NCBI GenBank assembly: GCA_028284565.1
Contig: JANQRM010000324.1
Span: 1 to 9,685, forward strand
Reading direction: 5' to 3'
Length of the DNA stretch: 9,685 nt
DNA from: Anaerolineae bacterium
Lineage (GTDB): Bacteria > Chloroflexota > Anaerolineae > Aggregatilineales > Phototrophicaceae
Positions 1 to 6,234 of this stretch are shown in pieces. A model generated the notes under the pieces. The model was not told the origin of the DNA and ran no database searches. It saw nothing but the letters and a program-made list of their open reading frames with translations. Positions within the stretch are counted from its first letter, which is position 1. The number at the start of each line of letters is the position of its first letter. The position numbers and the translations under genes were made by a program.

Positions 1-557
1 ACTTTAACCGCGGAGAAAACCAGCCCATAAACGATAACGATGTTGACAAATACTTTCGCCAATGGATGCTGAGAAACAAGCGCAACATCCAGCAATCCAC
101 CGACAAGCCTCAGCAGTCCATCAAGAAAATATCCAACAATGAAAAAGACCAGTGCCATCCATATCATAACACTTTGGGTATTGGCTTCATCTGAAGTAAA
201 TGGGAGCAATCTAAGTCCAAACGGCGAATCCATTCCCAAAATCGCTAAGGCACTAAATAAAAGTCCAAAAATCACCCCTTCACGAAAACCACGACTCCTG
301 CGAATTGAAAATATAGGAAGACGTGTAGGTGGACTCGCGGGAGTATCAAAAATATTTTCTAGCGACGAGAACTTCTCATAATCTCGCCACTGATAGAAAA
401 ATGAGGAAAAGCCAATCAGTAGGCAGGCAATTATCCACAAAACACCATTCGCAAAGTGAAGTTGACTGACTTGCAATTGCCAAATGAGAAGGACAATAGC
501 CAAAAGAAACAGGGCAGGTGTAACCACCTTCTGTAAAGCAATGAACTTGGCTTTCAT
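1..557 (-). CDS. Multi-pass membrane protein, C-terminus beyond left edge
   Basis: An uninterrupted minus-strand reading frame of 185 complete codons runs from an ATG at 557-555 off the left edge. The start is fixed by a strong Shine-Dalgarno (GAGGAGGTAG, minus 575-566) 8 bases upstream and by a perfect TATAAT further up. The protein starts MKAKFIALQKVV and is strongly hydrophobic. Likely membrane segments lie near residues 11-30, 37-55, 94-109, 129-160 and 167-184. A polar stretch (about 56-92, with the basic patch SIRRSRGFRE at 84-93) separates the second and third, and by the positive-inside rule should be cytoplasmic. Codon choice is less rich in third-position C than in the tal-pgi gene, so it may have a different history. 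I do not recognise the family and assign no function. That it is a real gene is well supported by the length, the RBS and the membrane-like composition; the 80-codon plus-strand frame opposite it has none of these. Confidence 0.8.
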   Translation of the reverse strand, partial: MKAKFIALQKVVTPALFLLAIVLLIWQLQVSQLHFANGVLWIIACLLIGFSSFFYQWRDYEKFSSLENIFDTPASPPTRLPIFSIRRSRGFREGVIFGLLFSALAILGMDSPFGLRLLPFTSDEANTQSVMIWMALVFFIVGYFLDGLLRLVGGLLDVALVSQHPLAKVFVNIVIVYGLVFSAVK

Positions 558-586
558 CTTTTATCTACCTCCTCATTCACGATCAT

Positions 587-592
587 ATTATA
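587..592 (-). promoter_or_regulatory. -10 box for the leftward membrane-protein gene
   Basis: Read on the minus strand this is a perfect TATAAT. It would start transcription near position 580, giving a leader of about 23 bases that contains the GAGGAGGTAG ribosome binding site. No good -35 hexamer lies 16-18 bases further upstream (candidates near 610-615 are poor), so the call rests on the -10 and its position. Confidence 0.45.
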
Positions 593-616
593 GATTAGAG
601 AAAATGATGTAGCTTC

Positions 617-644
617 CTTTGTGTCCTCTGTGTCTTGGCGGTTT
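617..644. repeat. Intergenic TGTGTC-type dispersed repeat fragment
   Basis: This intergenic stretch contains two copies of TGTGTC spaced 9 bases apart (620-625 and 629-634), followed by TTGGCGGTTTA. It closely resembles a short low-complexity intergenic repeat (variants of 'tttgtgtctttgtggtt') that I recall from many environmental bacterial genomes. The resemblance is from memory and only one copy is in this window. It lies between two divergent genes. It is technically open in the tal-pgi frame but is not part of that protein. Confidence 0.4.
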
Positions 645-721
645 ATTTTTGGAATCCGTAAAGATTCCTATCAACATCGCATCAGAACTTTATGAACAGT
701 CAATGAAATCGCCACGATTCC

Positions 722-750
722 TTGTGTGTCGTGTACAATTGAGCTATAAC
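722..750 (+). promoter_or_regulatory. Candidate sigma-70 promoter of tal-pgi
   Basis: The -35 candidate is TTGTGT (722-727; only TTG matches consensus). A 17-base spacer leads to TATAAC (745-750; 5 of 6). The predicted start near 757 leaves a leader of about 27 bases holding the AAAGGAG ribosome binding site at 769-775. TACAAT at 734-739 is a second possible -10 but has no -35 partner. Confidence 0.45.
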
Positions 751-783
751 CTCGACAATAATCCACGCAAAGGAGACCCCTGT

Positions 784-3666
784 ATGGTCAGCAATCCACC
801 TGTTGATGTCCAAGCTTATGGACAAAGCATCTGGCTCGACTACATCCATCGCCAAGCCCTCCAAGATGGCACGCTGGAAAAGCGTATCAAACATGACGGA
901 GTTTTGGGCGTGACCTCCAACCCCTCCATCTTCCAAAAAGCCATTGGCGATTCCGATACCTATGATGAGACAATAGTTAATCTGCTTGAACTCGAACCCG
1001 AAGATATTTATGAACGCCTCGCGATAAAAGATATTCAAACCGCTACCGATTTATTCCGTCCTGTCTATGACCGCACCAACGGCATAGATGGCTATGTCAG
1101 TCTCGAAGTCTCGCCCTATATCGCGCGCAATACCGACGAAACTATCGCCGAAGCCAAACGCCTCTTTGAAACCGTTGATCGCCCCAACGTGATGATTAAA
1201 ATCCCGGCGACTCCGGCTGGATTGCCCGCCATTGAACAAAGCATTGCCGACGGAATCAATGTCAACATCACCCTCATCTTCTCCGTCCAAAATTACATCC
1301 AAGTCACCGAAGCCTTCATCAAGGGATTAGAAACACGGCTGGAGAAAGGCGAAAGTGTCGAAAAAATCGCCTCTGTTGCTAGCTTCTTCCTCAGTCGGAT
1401 TGATGTCTTGGTCGATCAAATTTTAGAAAACAACATGCGCGCCGCCCAAGTTCAGGGGGATACCGCCCGTATCGCCGCCAATCGTAAATTATTGGGACAA
1501 GCCGCCGTCGCCAACGCCAAACTTGCCTATCGCAAATATCAAGAGATATTTGAAGGCGATCGCTTTGAGGCATTACGAGAAGCTGGCGCACAAGTCCAAC
1601 GCCCCCTATGGGCATCCACCAGCACCAAGAACCCAGCCTATTCCGACACACTCTATATAGACACACTCATCGGCAAGAACACCGTCAACACCCTCCCACC
1701 CAAGACACTCGACTTATTCAAAGATCATGGCAAGGTCGATAATGCCCTCACTCGTGATTTAGAGGATTTCCTCCCGCCCAATGAAGTCACAGACCGTCTG
1801 GCAGAAGTCGGTATAGATATGGAACAAGTCACCAAACGGTTGCAAGATGATGGCGTGGATGCCTTTGCTGAATCCTTCGACAAACTCATCGGTCAGGTTG
1901 CCGCCAAACGCACTATGCTCCGCACAGGCATTGCCGAGCGTCAAAAAATCGCTTTGGGGATTTATGCCGACTCTGTGCAGGAAGCCATTAAACAGCATGA
2001 TGCCAACTTCACCAATGAGCGCATCTGGAATAAAGATGGAAGCATCTGGAAAACTCACGCACCAACCATCCAGAAAATCGTCAATCGCTTAGGTTGGTTA
2101 GACACACGCGAAACCATTGACCGTGACCGCCTACAAGCATTACAAGATGACATCAAAGGCTCCGATTTCACGCACGTTGTTGTCTTGGGAATGGGCGGAA
2201 GTAGCCTCGCACCCGATGTCTTCAGTCAAACCTTCGGAAAGCAAGGCGGATTTCCCGAATTATTGGTACTCGATAGCACCGACCCCTCACGCATTCGCCA
2301 AATCGAAGAGGCGATCAATCTTGATAAGACCATCTTCATCGTTTCCAGCAAATCGGGTGGGACAATCGAAACCCTATCGTTTTATAAATACTTTTATCAA
2401 CAGACAGGTGAAAAAGGCGACCAATTCATCGCCATCACCGACGAAGGCAGTCAACTCCAAGCCCTCGCCGAAGAGAAAAATTTCCGTGTTGTGTTCATTA
2501 ACCCCTCCGACATTGGCGGACGCTATAGCGCGCTGAGTTACTTCGGCATGGTTCCTGCCGCAATGATGGGACTCAATTTAGACCACCTCTGGCAACATGC
2601 CGATAACATGATGGAGGCTTGCGCCGAGTCGATACCCGGAAACAATCATCCCGCCTTGATACTCGGCACAGTCATGGGTGCGATTGCCAAGCAAGGGCGC
2701 GATAAAGTCAGTATCTACGCCAGCCAATCCATTCGTACCTTTGGCGATTGGGTGGAGCAATTGATTGCGGAAAGTATCGGCAAGGAAGGCAGAGGTATTG
2801 TCCCTGTTGTGGGTGCGACCATTGGCATGCCCCATGATTATGTGACAGACCGCTTCTTTGTCTACTTGCGTGTGGATGAGGATGCCGATGTTGAGGAAAT
2901 GGATGCTGGAATGAAAGCCCTCCGTGAAGCTGGGCATCCCTGTGCGACTCTACACCTGCCTGATTCTCACGCGATTGCCGGCGAGTTCTTCCGTTGGGAA
3001 TATACCACCGCCATCGCTGGTGAAATGTTGAAGGTGAACCCCTTCGACGAACCCAATGTCACCGAAGCCAAGCAAGCCACCAGCAACCTCCTCAATCATT
3101 ATGAGGAACATGGCAGTCTACCGAGCAATGAACCTGTCTTAGAGGACAACGGACTCCAACTATACACGGACGAAACGACGGTTGCGCCCCTACGCGAACT
3201 CTGCAATGCTCACGGCTACGACAGCAACAGTTTGATGCAAGTCGTTGCGGCACAAATCGCTGGCACCCACGCTGGAGACTATTTCGCCATCCTTGCGTAT
3301 CTGATATTGACCGACGAACAAAACGAACTCCTCCGCAAAATTCAACGTCGCCTACGCCATGTCACCAAACGCGCTGTCACGGTTGGCTTTGGACCCCGTT
3401 ATCTACACAGTACGGGACAACTTCATAAAGGGGGCGATGACAACGGCATCTTCTTCCAGTTAACCGCCAATGTCAGTGACGACTTCGACATTCCCAATGC
3501 CAATTATAGCTTTGGCACACTCTACCAAGCCCAATTCGGTGGCGACCTCCAAGCCCTTTATGGACATAACCGCCGTGCCATTCGCTTGCATTTTGGGGAT
3601 GATATTCAGGCTGGCTTAGAGACCTTAATGAACGCCATCGAATTCGTCGAACAACGCCGAATGTAA
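784..3666 (+). CDS. Bifunctional transaldolase / glucose-6-phosphate isomerase
   Basis: This 960-residue fusion carries two cytosolic activities. Transaldolase moves a dihydroxyacetone unit between sedoheptulose-7-P and glyceraldehyde-3-P to give erythrose-4-P and fructose-6-P. Phosphoglucose isomerase converts fructose-6-P to glucose-6-P. The transaldolase half (about 1-370) has the substrate motif TSNPSIF and the Schiff-base lysine K139 in VMIKIPAT. The isomerase half (about 390-780) has the sugar-phosphate motifs GMGGSSLAP (469-477) and SSKSGGTIET (521-530), GGRYSALS (578-585), the presumed base E663 in QLIAESIGKEG, and the presumed catalytic lysine K763 in NPFDEPNVTEAK. A C-terminal extension carries GPRYLHSTGQLHKGG (870-884), which I believe is typical of this fused family. 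I chose ATG 784 because AAAGGAG lies 8 bases upstream and homology begins there. The frame is open back to a TTG at 619, but that stretch looks non-coding. The gene seems monocistronic and convergent with the amidase gene. Confidence 0.95.
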   Translation: MVSNPPVDVQAYGQSIWLDYIHRQALQDGTLEKRIKHDGVLGVTSNPSIFQKAIGDSDTYDETIVNLLELEPEDIYERLAIKDIQTATDLFRPVYDRTNGIDGYVSLEVSPYIARNTDETIAEAKRLFETVDRPNVMIKIPATPAGLPAIEQSIADGINVNITLIFSVQNYIQVTEAFIKGLETRLEKGESVEKIASVASFFLSRIDVLVDQILENNMRAAQVQGDTARIAANRKLLGQAAVANAKLAYRKYQEIFEGDRFEALREAGAQVQRPLWASTSTKNPAYSDTLYIDTLIGKNTVNTLPPKTLDLFKDHGKVDNALTRDLEDFLPPNEVTDRLAEVGIDMEQVTKRLQDDGVDAFAESFDKLIGQVAAKRTMLRTGIAERQKIALGIYADSVQEAIKQHDANFTNERIWNKDGSIWKTHAPTIQKIVNRLGWLDTRETIDRDRLQALQDDIKGSDFTHVVVLGMGGSSLAPDVFSQTFGKQGGFPELLVLDSTDPSRIRQIEEAINLDKTIFIVSSKSGGTIETLSFYKYFYQQTGEKGDQFIAITDEGSQLQALAEEKNFRVVFINPSDIGGRYSALSYFGMVPAAMMGLNLDHLWQHADNMMEACAESIPGNNHPALILGTVMGAIAKQGRDKVSIYASQSIRTFGDWVEQLIAESIGKEGRGIVPVVGATIGMPHDYVTDRFFVYLRVDEDADVEEMDAGMKALREAGHPCATLHLPDSHAIAGEFFRWEYTTAIAGEMLKVNPFDEPNVTEAKQATSNLLNHYEEHGSLPSNEPVLEDNGLQLYTDETTVAPLRELCNAHGYDSNSLMQVVAAQIAGTHAGDYFAILAYLILTDEQNELLRKIQRRLRHVTKRAVTVGFGPRYLHSTGQLHKGGDDNGIFFQLTANVSDDFDIPNANYSFGTLYQAQFGGDLQALYGHNRRAIRLHFGDDIQAGLETLMNAIEFVEQRRM

Positions 3667-3687
3667 AACTACACGCTTATCAATTAA

Positions 3688-3714
3688 AAATCCCTCTCCA
3701 TTGGAGAGGGATTT
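3688..3714 (-). terminator. Hairpin terminator / repeat between convergent genes
   Basis: This is a perfect 12-bp inverted repeat: AAATCCCTCTCC (3688-3699), loop ATT, GGAGAGGGATTT (3703-3714). On the minus strand the stem runs into TTTTTAATTG, so it should act as an intrinsic terminator for the amidase gene that ends at 3724. On the plus strand the next bases are AGGGTGAGG, without a U-tract, so termination of tal-pgi is less certain. Stem plus AGGGTGAGG also matches, from memory, a dispersed hairpin repeat common in Chloroflexota and cyanobacterial genomes. The GGGTGAGG part nearly abuts the amidase stop codon. Confidence 0.7.
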
Positions 3715-3723
3715 AGGGTGAGG

Positions 3724-4542
3724 TTAAATCGCCGATTTACACCCACAACACGCACAGGCTTCTTGTTGCTCCGTCGGCGGGATATAACCTCCCGTCCCCA
3801 CCGTCAGTCCCACAGGTTGCGCCAGCATCTCCAGCATCTCCACGATAAACACACCCGGACACACCGTCGTCGAATTAAACGCGACATGCGAAGCAAGATG
3901 CGTCGGTTGCACACGCTCATTCAGCCATGCAATCAGAGCATTCGCCGAGACGAGTTGCGCCTCTGTCAGGCGGTCAACCATGTAATTGCCTAGGAAACAG
4001 ATTCCCAGACTGCCTGTGTTATATCCTGCCACATGCGCGCCCCGCACATGCATATCACGCCCCTCATAAATGACACCACTCTTGCCAATCAGGAAGTGAT
4101 ACGCCACATCTGCCCAATTCCGTTCTTCGCGTTGGAAACGTTGCACTTCCAGCATCGTACTCAAGTCATCTGCTTCATAAAAACCCGAATGGTGAATCAC
4201 CAGTGTCTGATAATTAGTTGCCAATTCACCTTCATACACCCGCCACCCATTCACATTCTCATCAGGGTCGTAGAAACCCTTCTCGTTACGCGCCTCATGA
4301 TTAATCGGGAGCGCACCCCATTCCGCACGAGACACCATCGCGGGTTTCGGAACAGCAGGCGTGGATGTCGCTGAAGGCGTATTCGTAATCGTGATAACTT
4401 GCGGTTCTTGGGGACGTGTCGCCAACCACAGCGCACCAGCCGTCCCACCAAACAAACAAGCAATCGCCGTGCTAACGCCAGCCATGCCAAAGCCTGTTAA
4501 AAATTGTCGCCGAGAGGGTTGAGATGTGTGTCGTCTAGTCAT
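3724..4542 (-). CDS. Tat-exported PGRP-type N-acetylmuramoyl-L-alanine amidase
   Basis: This 272-residue protein is predicted to cut the amide bond between N-acetylmuramic acid and L-alanine of peptidoglycan outside the cytoplasm. The N-terminus has a twin-arginine signal (SRRQFLTGF, residues 10-18) followed by a hydrophobic stretch (about 19-41). A Thr/Pro/Ser linker (about 50-68) leads to an Amidase_2/PGRP domain (about 70-245). Visible hallmarks are VIHHSG with zinc ligand H117, WADVAYHFLIGKSGVIYEGR with catalytic-type Y148, GSLGICFLGNY, H219, and C228 in TTVCPG. The zinc set His/His/Cys and the tyrosine are all present, so an active enzyme is expected rather than a binding-only PGRP. The C-terminus ends in CACCGC (263-268), which is unusual for the family. 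No Shine-Dalgarno precedes ATG 4542; a TATAAT lies 6 bases away instead. The upstream hxlR-type gene ends only 23 bases before, so some read-through is possible. Confidence 0.9.
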   Translation of the reverse strand: MTRRHTSQPSRRQFLTGFGMAGVSTAIACLFGGTAGALWLATRPQEPQVITITNTPSATSTPAVPKPAMVSRAEWGALPINHEARNEKGFYDPDENVNGWRVYEGELATNYQTLVIHHSGFYEADDLSTMLEVQRFQREERNWADVAYHFLIGKSGVIYEGRDMHVRGAHVAGYNTGSLGICFLGNYMVDRLTEAQLVSANALIAWLNERVQPTHLASHVAFNSTTVCPGVFIVEMLEMLAQPVGLTVGTGGYIPPTEQQEACACCGCKSAI

Positions 4543-4548
4543 ACGGTC

Positions 4549-4554
4549 ATTATA
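4549..4554 (-). promoter_or_regulatory. -10 box giving a leaderless amidase transcript
   Basis: Read on the minus strand this is a perfect TATAAT followed by GACCGT and then the ATG of the amidase. With standard -10 spacing, +1 falls on the A of the start codon, so the mRNA would be leaderless, consistent with the missing Shine-Dalgarno. No convincing -35 is present 16-18 bases upstream; that region is the end of the neighbouring regulator gene. Confidence 0.5.
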
Positions 4555-4565
4555 CGACAGGTATA

Positions 4566-5258
4566 TTACATCGGTCTATGAATACTCGCCACCACCTCTG
4601 CCGCCGCACTCCACATGAACCACGTCGGGAAGCCACGAGTCAATTTCGGCACGCCATCCAATCTCACTTTCTGCGTACCGAGCGCATCTTCATAAGCAAT
4701 GCGTCCCAACCACACTTCAAAGAAGGCGCGTAAATCAGCCGTCACCAAAACATTAACATCAAAGCCCGGATGTGTAACACAAATATCCACCTTGTCCGGC
4801 TTCAGCACCAGCCAATAATCATCCGTCTTAGGATTATAAAAATCAAATTGGATAACAACTTGCTCATCAGGCAACTGCTCATGATGCACCCGATCATGCA
4901 TCCACCACAACAGCAACAGGGGATCAAGTTGTTCAATTCGCGGTTCACCAAACGACCATTTCGTTCCCCAAAACAAAAACGCCGAGATAATGTCCTGCAA
5001 ATCCTTCCCCGCCTCCGTCAGATAATAGGCAGTCGATTGACGTGCAACATCCGTCTGTACCTTCTCCACAATGCCCACATCTTGCAGGTGTTGCAACCGC
5101 TTCGACAACAACCCGCGCGACAAACCCGGCAAACCCCGATGCAGGTCATTGAAGTGCTTCGTTCCTGTCAGCATGTCCCGAATGATTAATAACGTCCACC
5201 GATCTCCCAGCAACTCTAACGCCTGTGCAATTGGACAATATTGACCATAAGTTGCCAT
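4566..5258 (-). CDS. HxlR-family regulator with SCP2-like C-terminal domain
   Basis: This is a 230-residue DNA-binding regulator. Residues 8-100 form a MarR/HxlR-type winged helix: C8 at the usual HxlR cysteine position, LGDRWTLLIIRDM (17-29), a recognition-helix region LSRGLLSKRLQHLQDVGIVE (46-65) and the wing YYLTEAGKDL (78-87). HxlR proteins are usually about 110-120 residues. Here the second half (about 130-212, with FDVNVLVTADLRAFFEVWLG and VRLDGVPKLTRGFP) resembles the SCP2 sterol/lipid-carrier fold, which could bind a hydrophobic effector. A similar layout occurs in actinobacterial HxlR proteins. The start is fixed by AAGGAGG (5272-5266), 7 bases from the ATG. The gene is divergent from the methyltransferase at 5359, and the 100-base gap holds a perfect palindrome, so autoregulation and control of the methyltransferase are likely (inference). 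Ligand and polarity (repressor or activator) cannot be read from sequence. Confidence 0.88.
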   Translation of the reverse strand: MATYGQYCPIAQALELLGDRWTLLIIRDMLTGTKHFNDLHRGLPGLSRGLLSKRLQHLQDVGIVEKVQTDVARQSTAYYLTEAGKDLQDIISAFLFWGTKWSFGEPRIEQLDPLLLLWWMHDRVHHEQLPDEQVVIQFDFYNPKTDDYWLVLKPDKVDICVTHPGFDVNVLVTADLRAFFEVWLGRIAYEDALGTQKVRLDGVPKLTRGFPTWFMWSAAAEVVASIHRPM

Positions 5259-5279
5259 GAAGTGTCCTCCTTACCAACC

Positions 5280-5296
5280 AGTTCATTTCCTGAACT
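5280..5296. promoter_or_regulatory. Palindromic operator candidate between divergent genes
   Basis: This is a perfect inverted repeat, AGTTCA-TTTCC-TGAACT, in the gap between the HxlR-type regulator and the methyltransferase. Its size and GTTC...GAAC form suit a dimeric winged-helix regulator. It lies between the regulator's ribosome binding site and a minus-strand -10 candidate (TATACT, 5316-5311). Its right end touches a plus-strand -10 candidate (TATGAT, 5296-5301), while TATAGC at 5313-5318 is an alternative. Binding there could affect both genes. Confidence 0.6.
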
Positions 5297-5358
5297 ATGA
5301 TCCGCAAACGAGTATAGCATACCATGTCCACAGACGATTAAACCAAAGGAGACTAACA

Positions 5359-6153
5359 ATGAGTGATCGCGGTCAAGTCATCACAAGTGCCGCCCAAGTC
5401 TACGAAGAGTTCTTTGTGCCTGCCTTATTCCAAGAATGGAGTCCCAGAGTCGTGCAAAAAGCGGGCATACAAGCCGGTGATACGGTCTTGGATGTCGCCT
5501 GTGGCACGGGCATCCTTGCGCGGACAGTTGCTCAGCACGTCGGCGAAACCGGGTCGGTGATTGGCTTGGATGTCAATGAAGGCATGTTATCCGTCGCCCG
5601 ACAAAAAGCCCCACACATCGACTGGCAACAGGGTGTTGCCGAGGATTTACCCTTCGAGGACAATCACTTTGATGCTGTCGCCTGTCAATTTGCCCTAATG
5701 TTCTTTGAGAACCGTGTGAAAGCCATCCAAGAGATGATGCGCGTGTTGCGACCCAATAAAAGACTTGTGATTGCTGTCTGGGGTTCATTGGACGATACGC
5801 CGGGTTATAACGCGATGGTCAACTTACTCTTGCGCCTCTTTGGAGAACCCGCCGCCAATGCTCTCCGCGCCCCCTTCAATCTCGGCGATACAGATACCTT
5901 ACGCACTTTGTTCCACGATGCAGGCATCGACAACATCCAGATTGACACCATCAACGGTACGGCACAGTTCCCCTCCCTCGAATCATGGGTCTACACTGAC
6001 ATCAAAGGCTGGACACTCGCCGACATGATTGACGATGCACAATATGAGCAATTACAGTCCGAAGCCAAAACCGCCTTATCGCAGTTTGTCATGGATGATG
6101 GTTCCGTACGCTTCACCTCACCCGCCCACCTCGTTTCCGTCACCAAATCCTAG
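5359..6153 (+). CDS. Class I SAM-dependent methyltransferase (UbiE/Methyltransf_11 type)
   Basis: A 264-residue cytosolic methyltransferase. The Rossmann-type SAM site is clear: motif I VLDVACGTG (43-51), the acidic ribose contact D71 in VIGLDVN, the adenine-side segment AEDLPFEDNHFDAV (94-107), and the post-motif MRVLRPNKRLVIAVW (127-141), which follows the UbiE-like 'VLRPGG' pattern with N-K in place of the glycines. The C-terminal part (about 145-264) is the variable substrate-binding region, so the substrate cannot be named. ATG 5359 is chosen because AAAGGAG (5345-5351) lies 7 bases upstream and the family-like sequence begins there. The frame is open to an ATG at 5257, but that would overlap the divergent regulator's start codon and the palindrome. 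It is probably the target of the adjacent HxlR regulator. A hairpin lies 10 bases after the stop. Confidence 0.88.
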   Translation: MSDRGQVITSAAQVYEEFFVPALFQEWSPRVVQKAGIQAGDTVLDVACGTGILARTVAQHVGETGSVIGLDVNEGMLSVARQKAPHIDWQQGVAEDLPFEDNHFDAVACQFALMFFENRVKAIQEMMRVLRPNKRLVIAVWGSLDDTPGYNAMVNLLLRLFGEPAANALRAPFNLGDTDTLRTLFHDAGIDNIQIDTINGTAQFPSLESWVYTDIKGWTLADMIDDAQYEQLQSEAKTALSQFVMDDGSVRFTSPAHLVSVTKS

Positions 6154-6162
6154 CCACACCAG

Positions 6163-6194
6163 AGAGCATATTTTCACTCACGAGAATATGCTCT
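6163..6194 (+). repeat. 13-bp inverted repeat after the methyltransferase gene
   Basis: AGAGCATATTTTC (6163-6175), loop ACTCAC, GAGAATATGCTCT (6182-6194): 12 Watson-Crick pairs and one G-T pair. It starts 10 bases after the methyltransferase stop and ends 40 bases before the glycosyltransferase start. No U-run follows on either strand (ATCATGTC on plus), so it is not a textbook intrinsic terminator. It may still attenuate read-through or protect the 3' end of the mRNA. The AT-rich stem differs from the GC-rich repeats elsewhere in the window. Confidence 0.6.
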
Positions 6195-6234
6195 ATCATG
6201 TCATCTGGTTGGTATCCTAAAAGTAAGTGATGAC

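Noticed and set aside
139..381. 80-codon plus-strand ORF
   Set aside because: It lies opposite the leftward membrane-protein gene, has no RBS and no domain-like sequence.
619..783. N-terminal extension of the tal-pgi frame from a TTG at 619
   Set aside because: It begins inside a low-complexity repeat, covers the promoter candidate and RBS, and has no transaldolase-like sequence; ATG 784 has AAAGGAG at the right distance.
1051..2937. Several minus-strand and alternate-frame ORFs within the fusion gene
   Set aside because: All overlap conserved catalytic motifs of the fusion enzyme in its own frame and have no RBS or family features.
4770..5189. 139-codon plus-strand ORF
   Set aside because: Opposite the HxlR-type regulator; composition is low-complexity (Q/R/I/L-rich) as expected of a shadow frame.
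5257..5358. Longer methyltransferase start at ATG 5257
   Set aside because: It would overlap the divergent regulator's start codon, RBS and palindrome; ATG 5359 has a good RBS and matches the family start.
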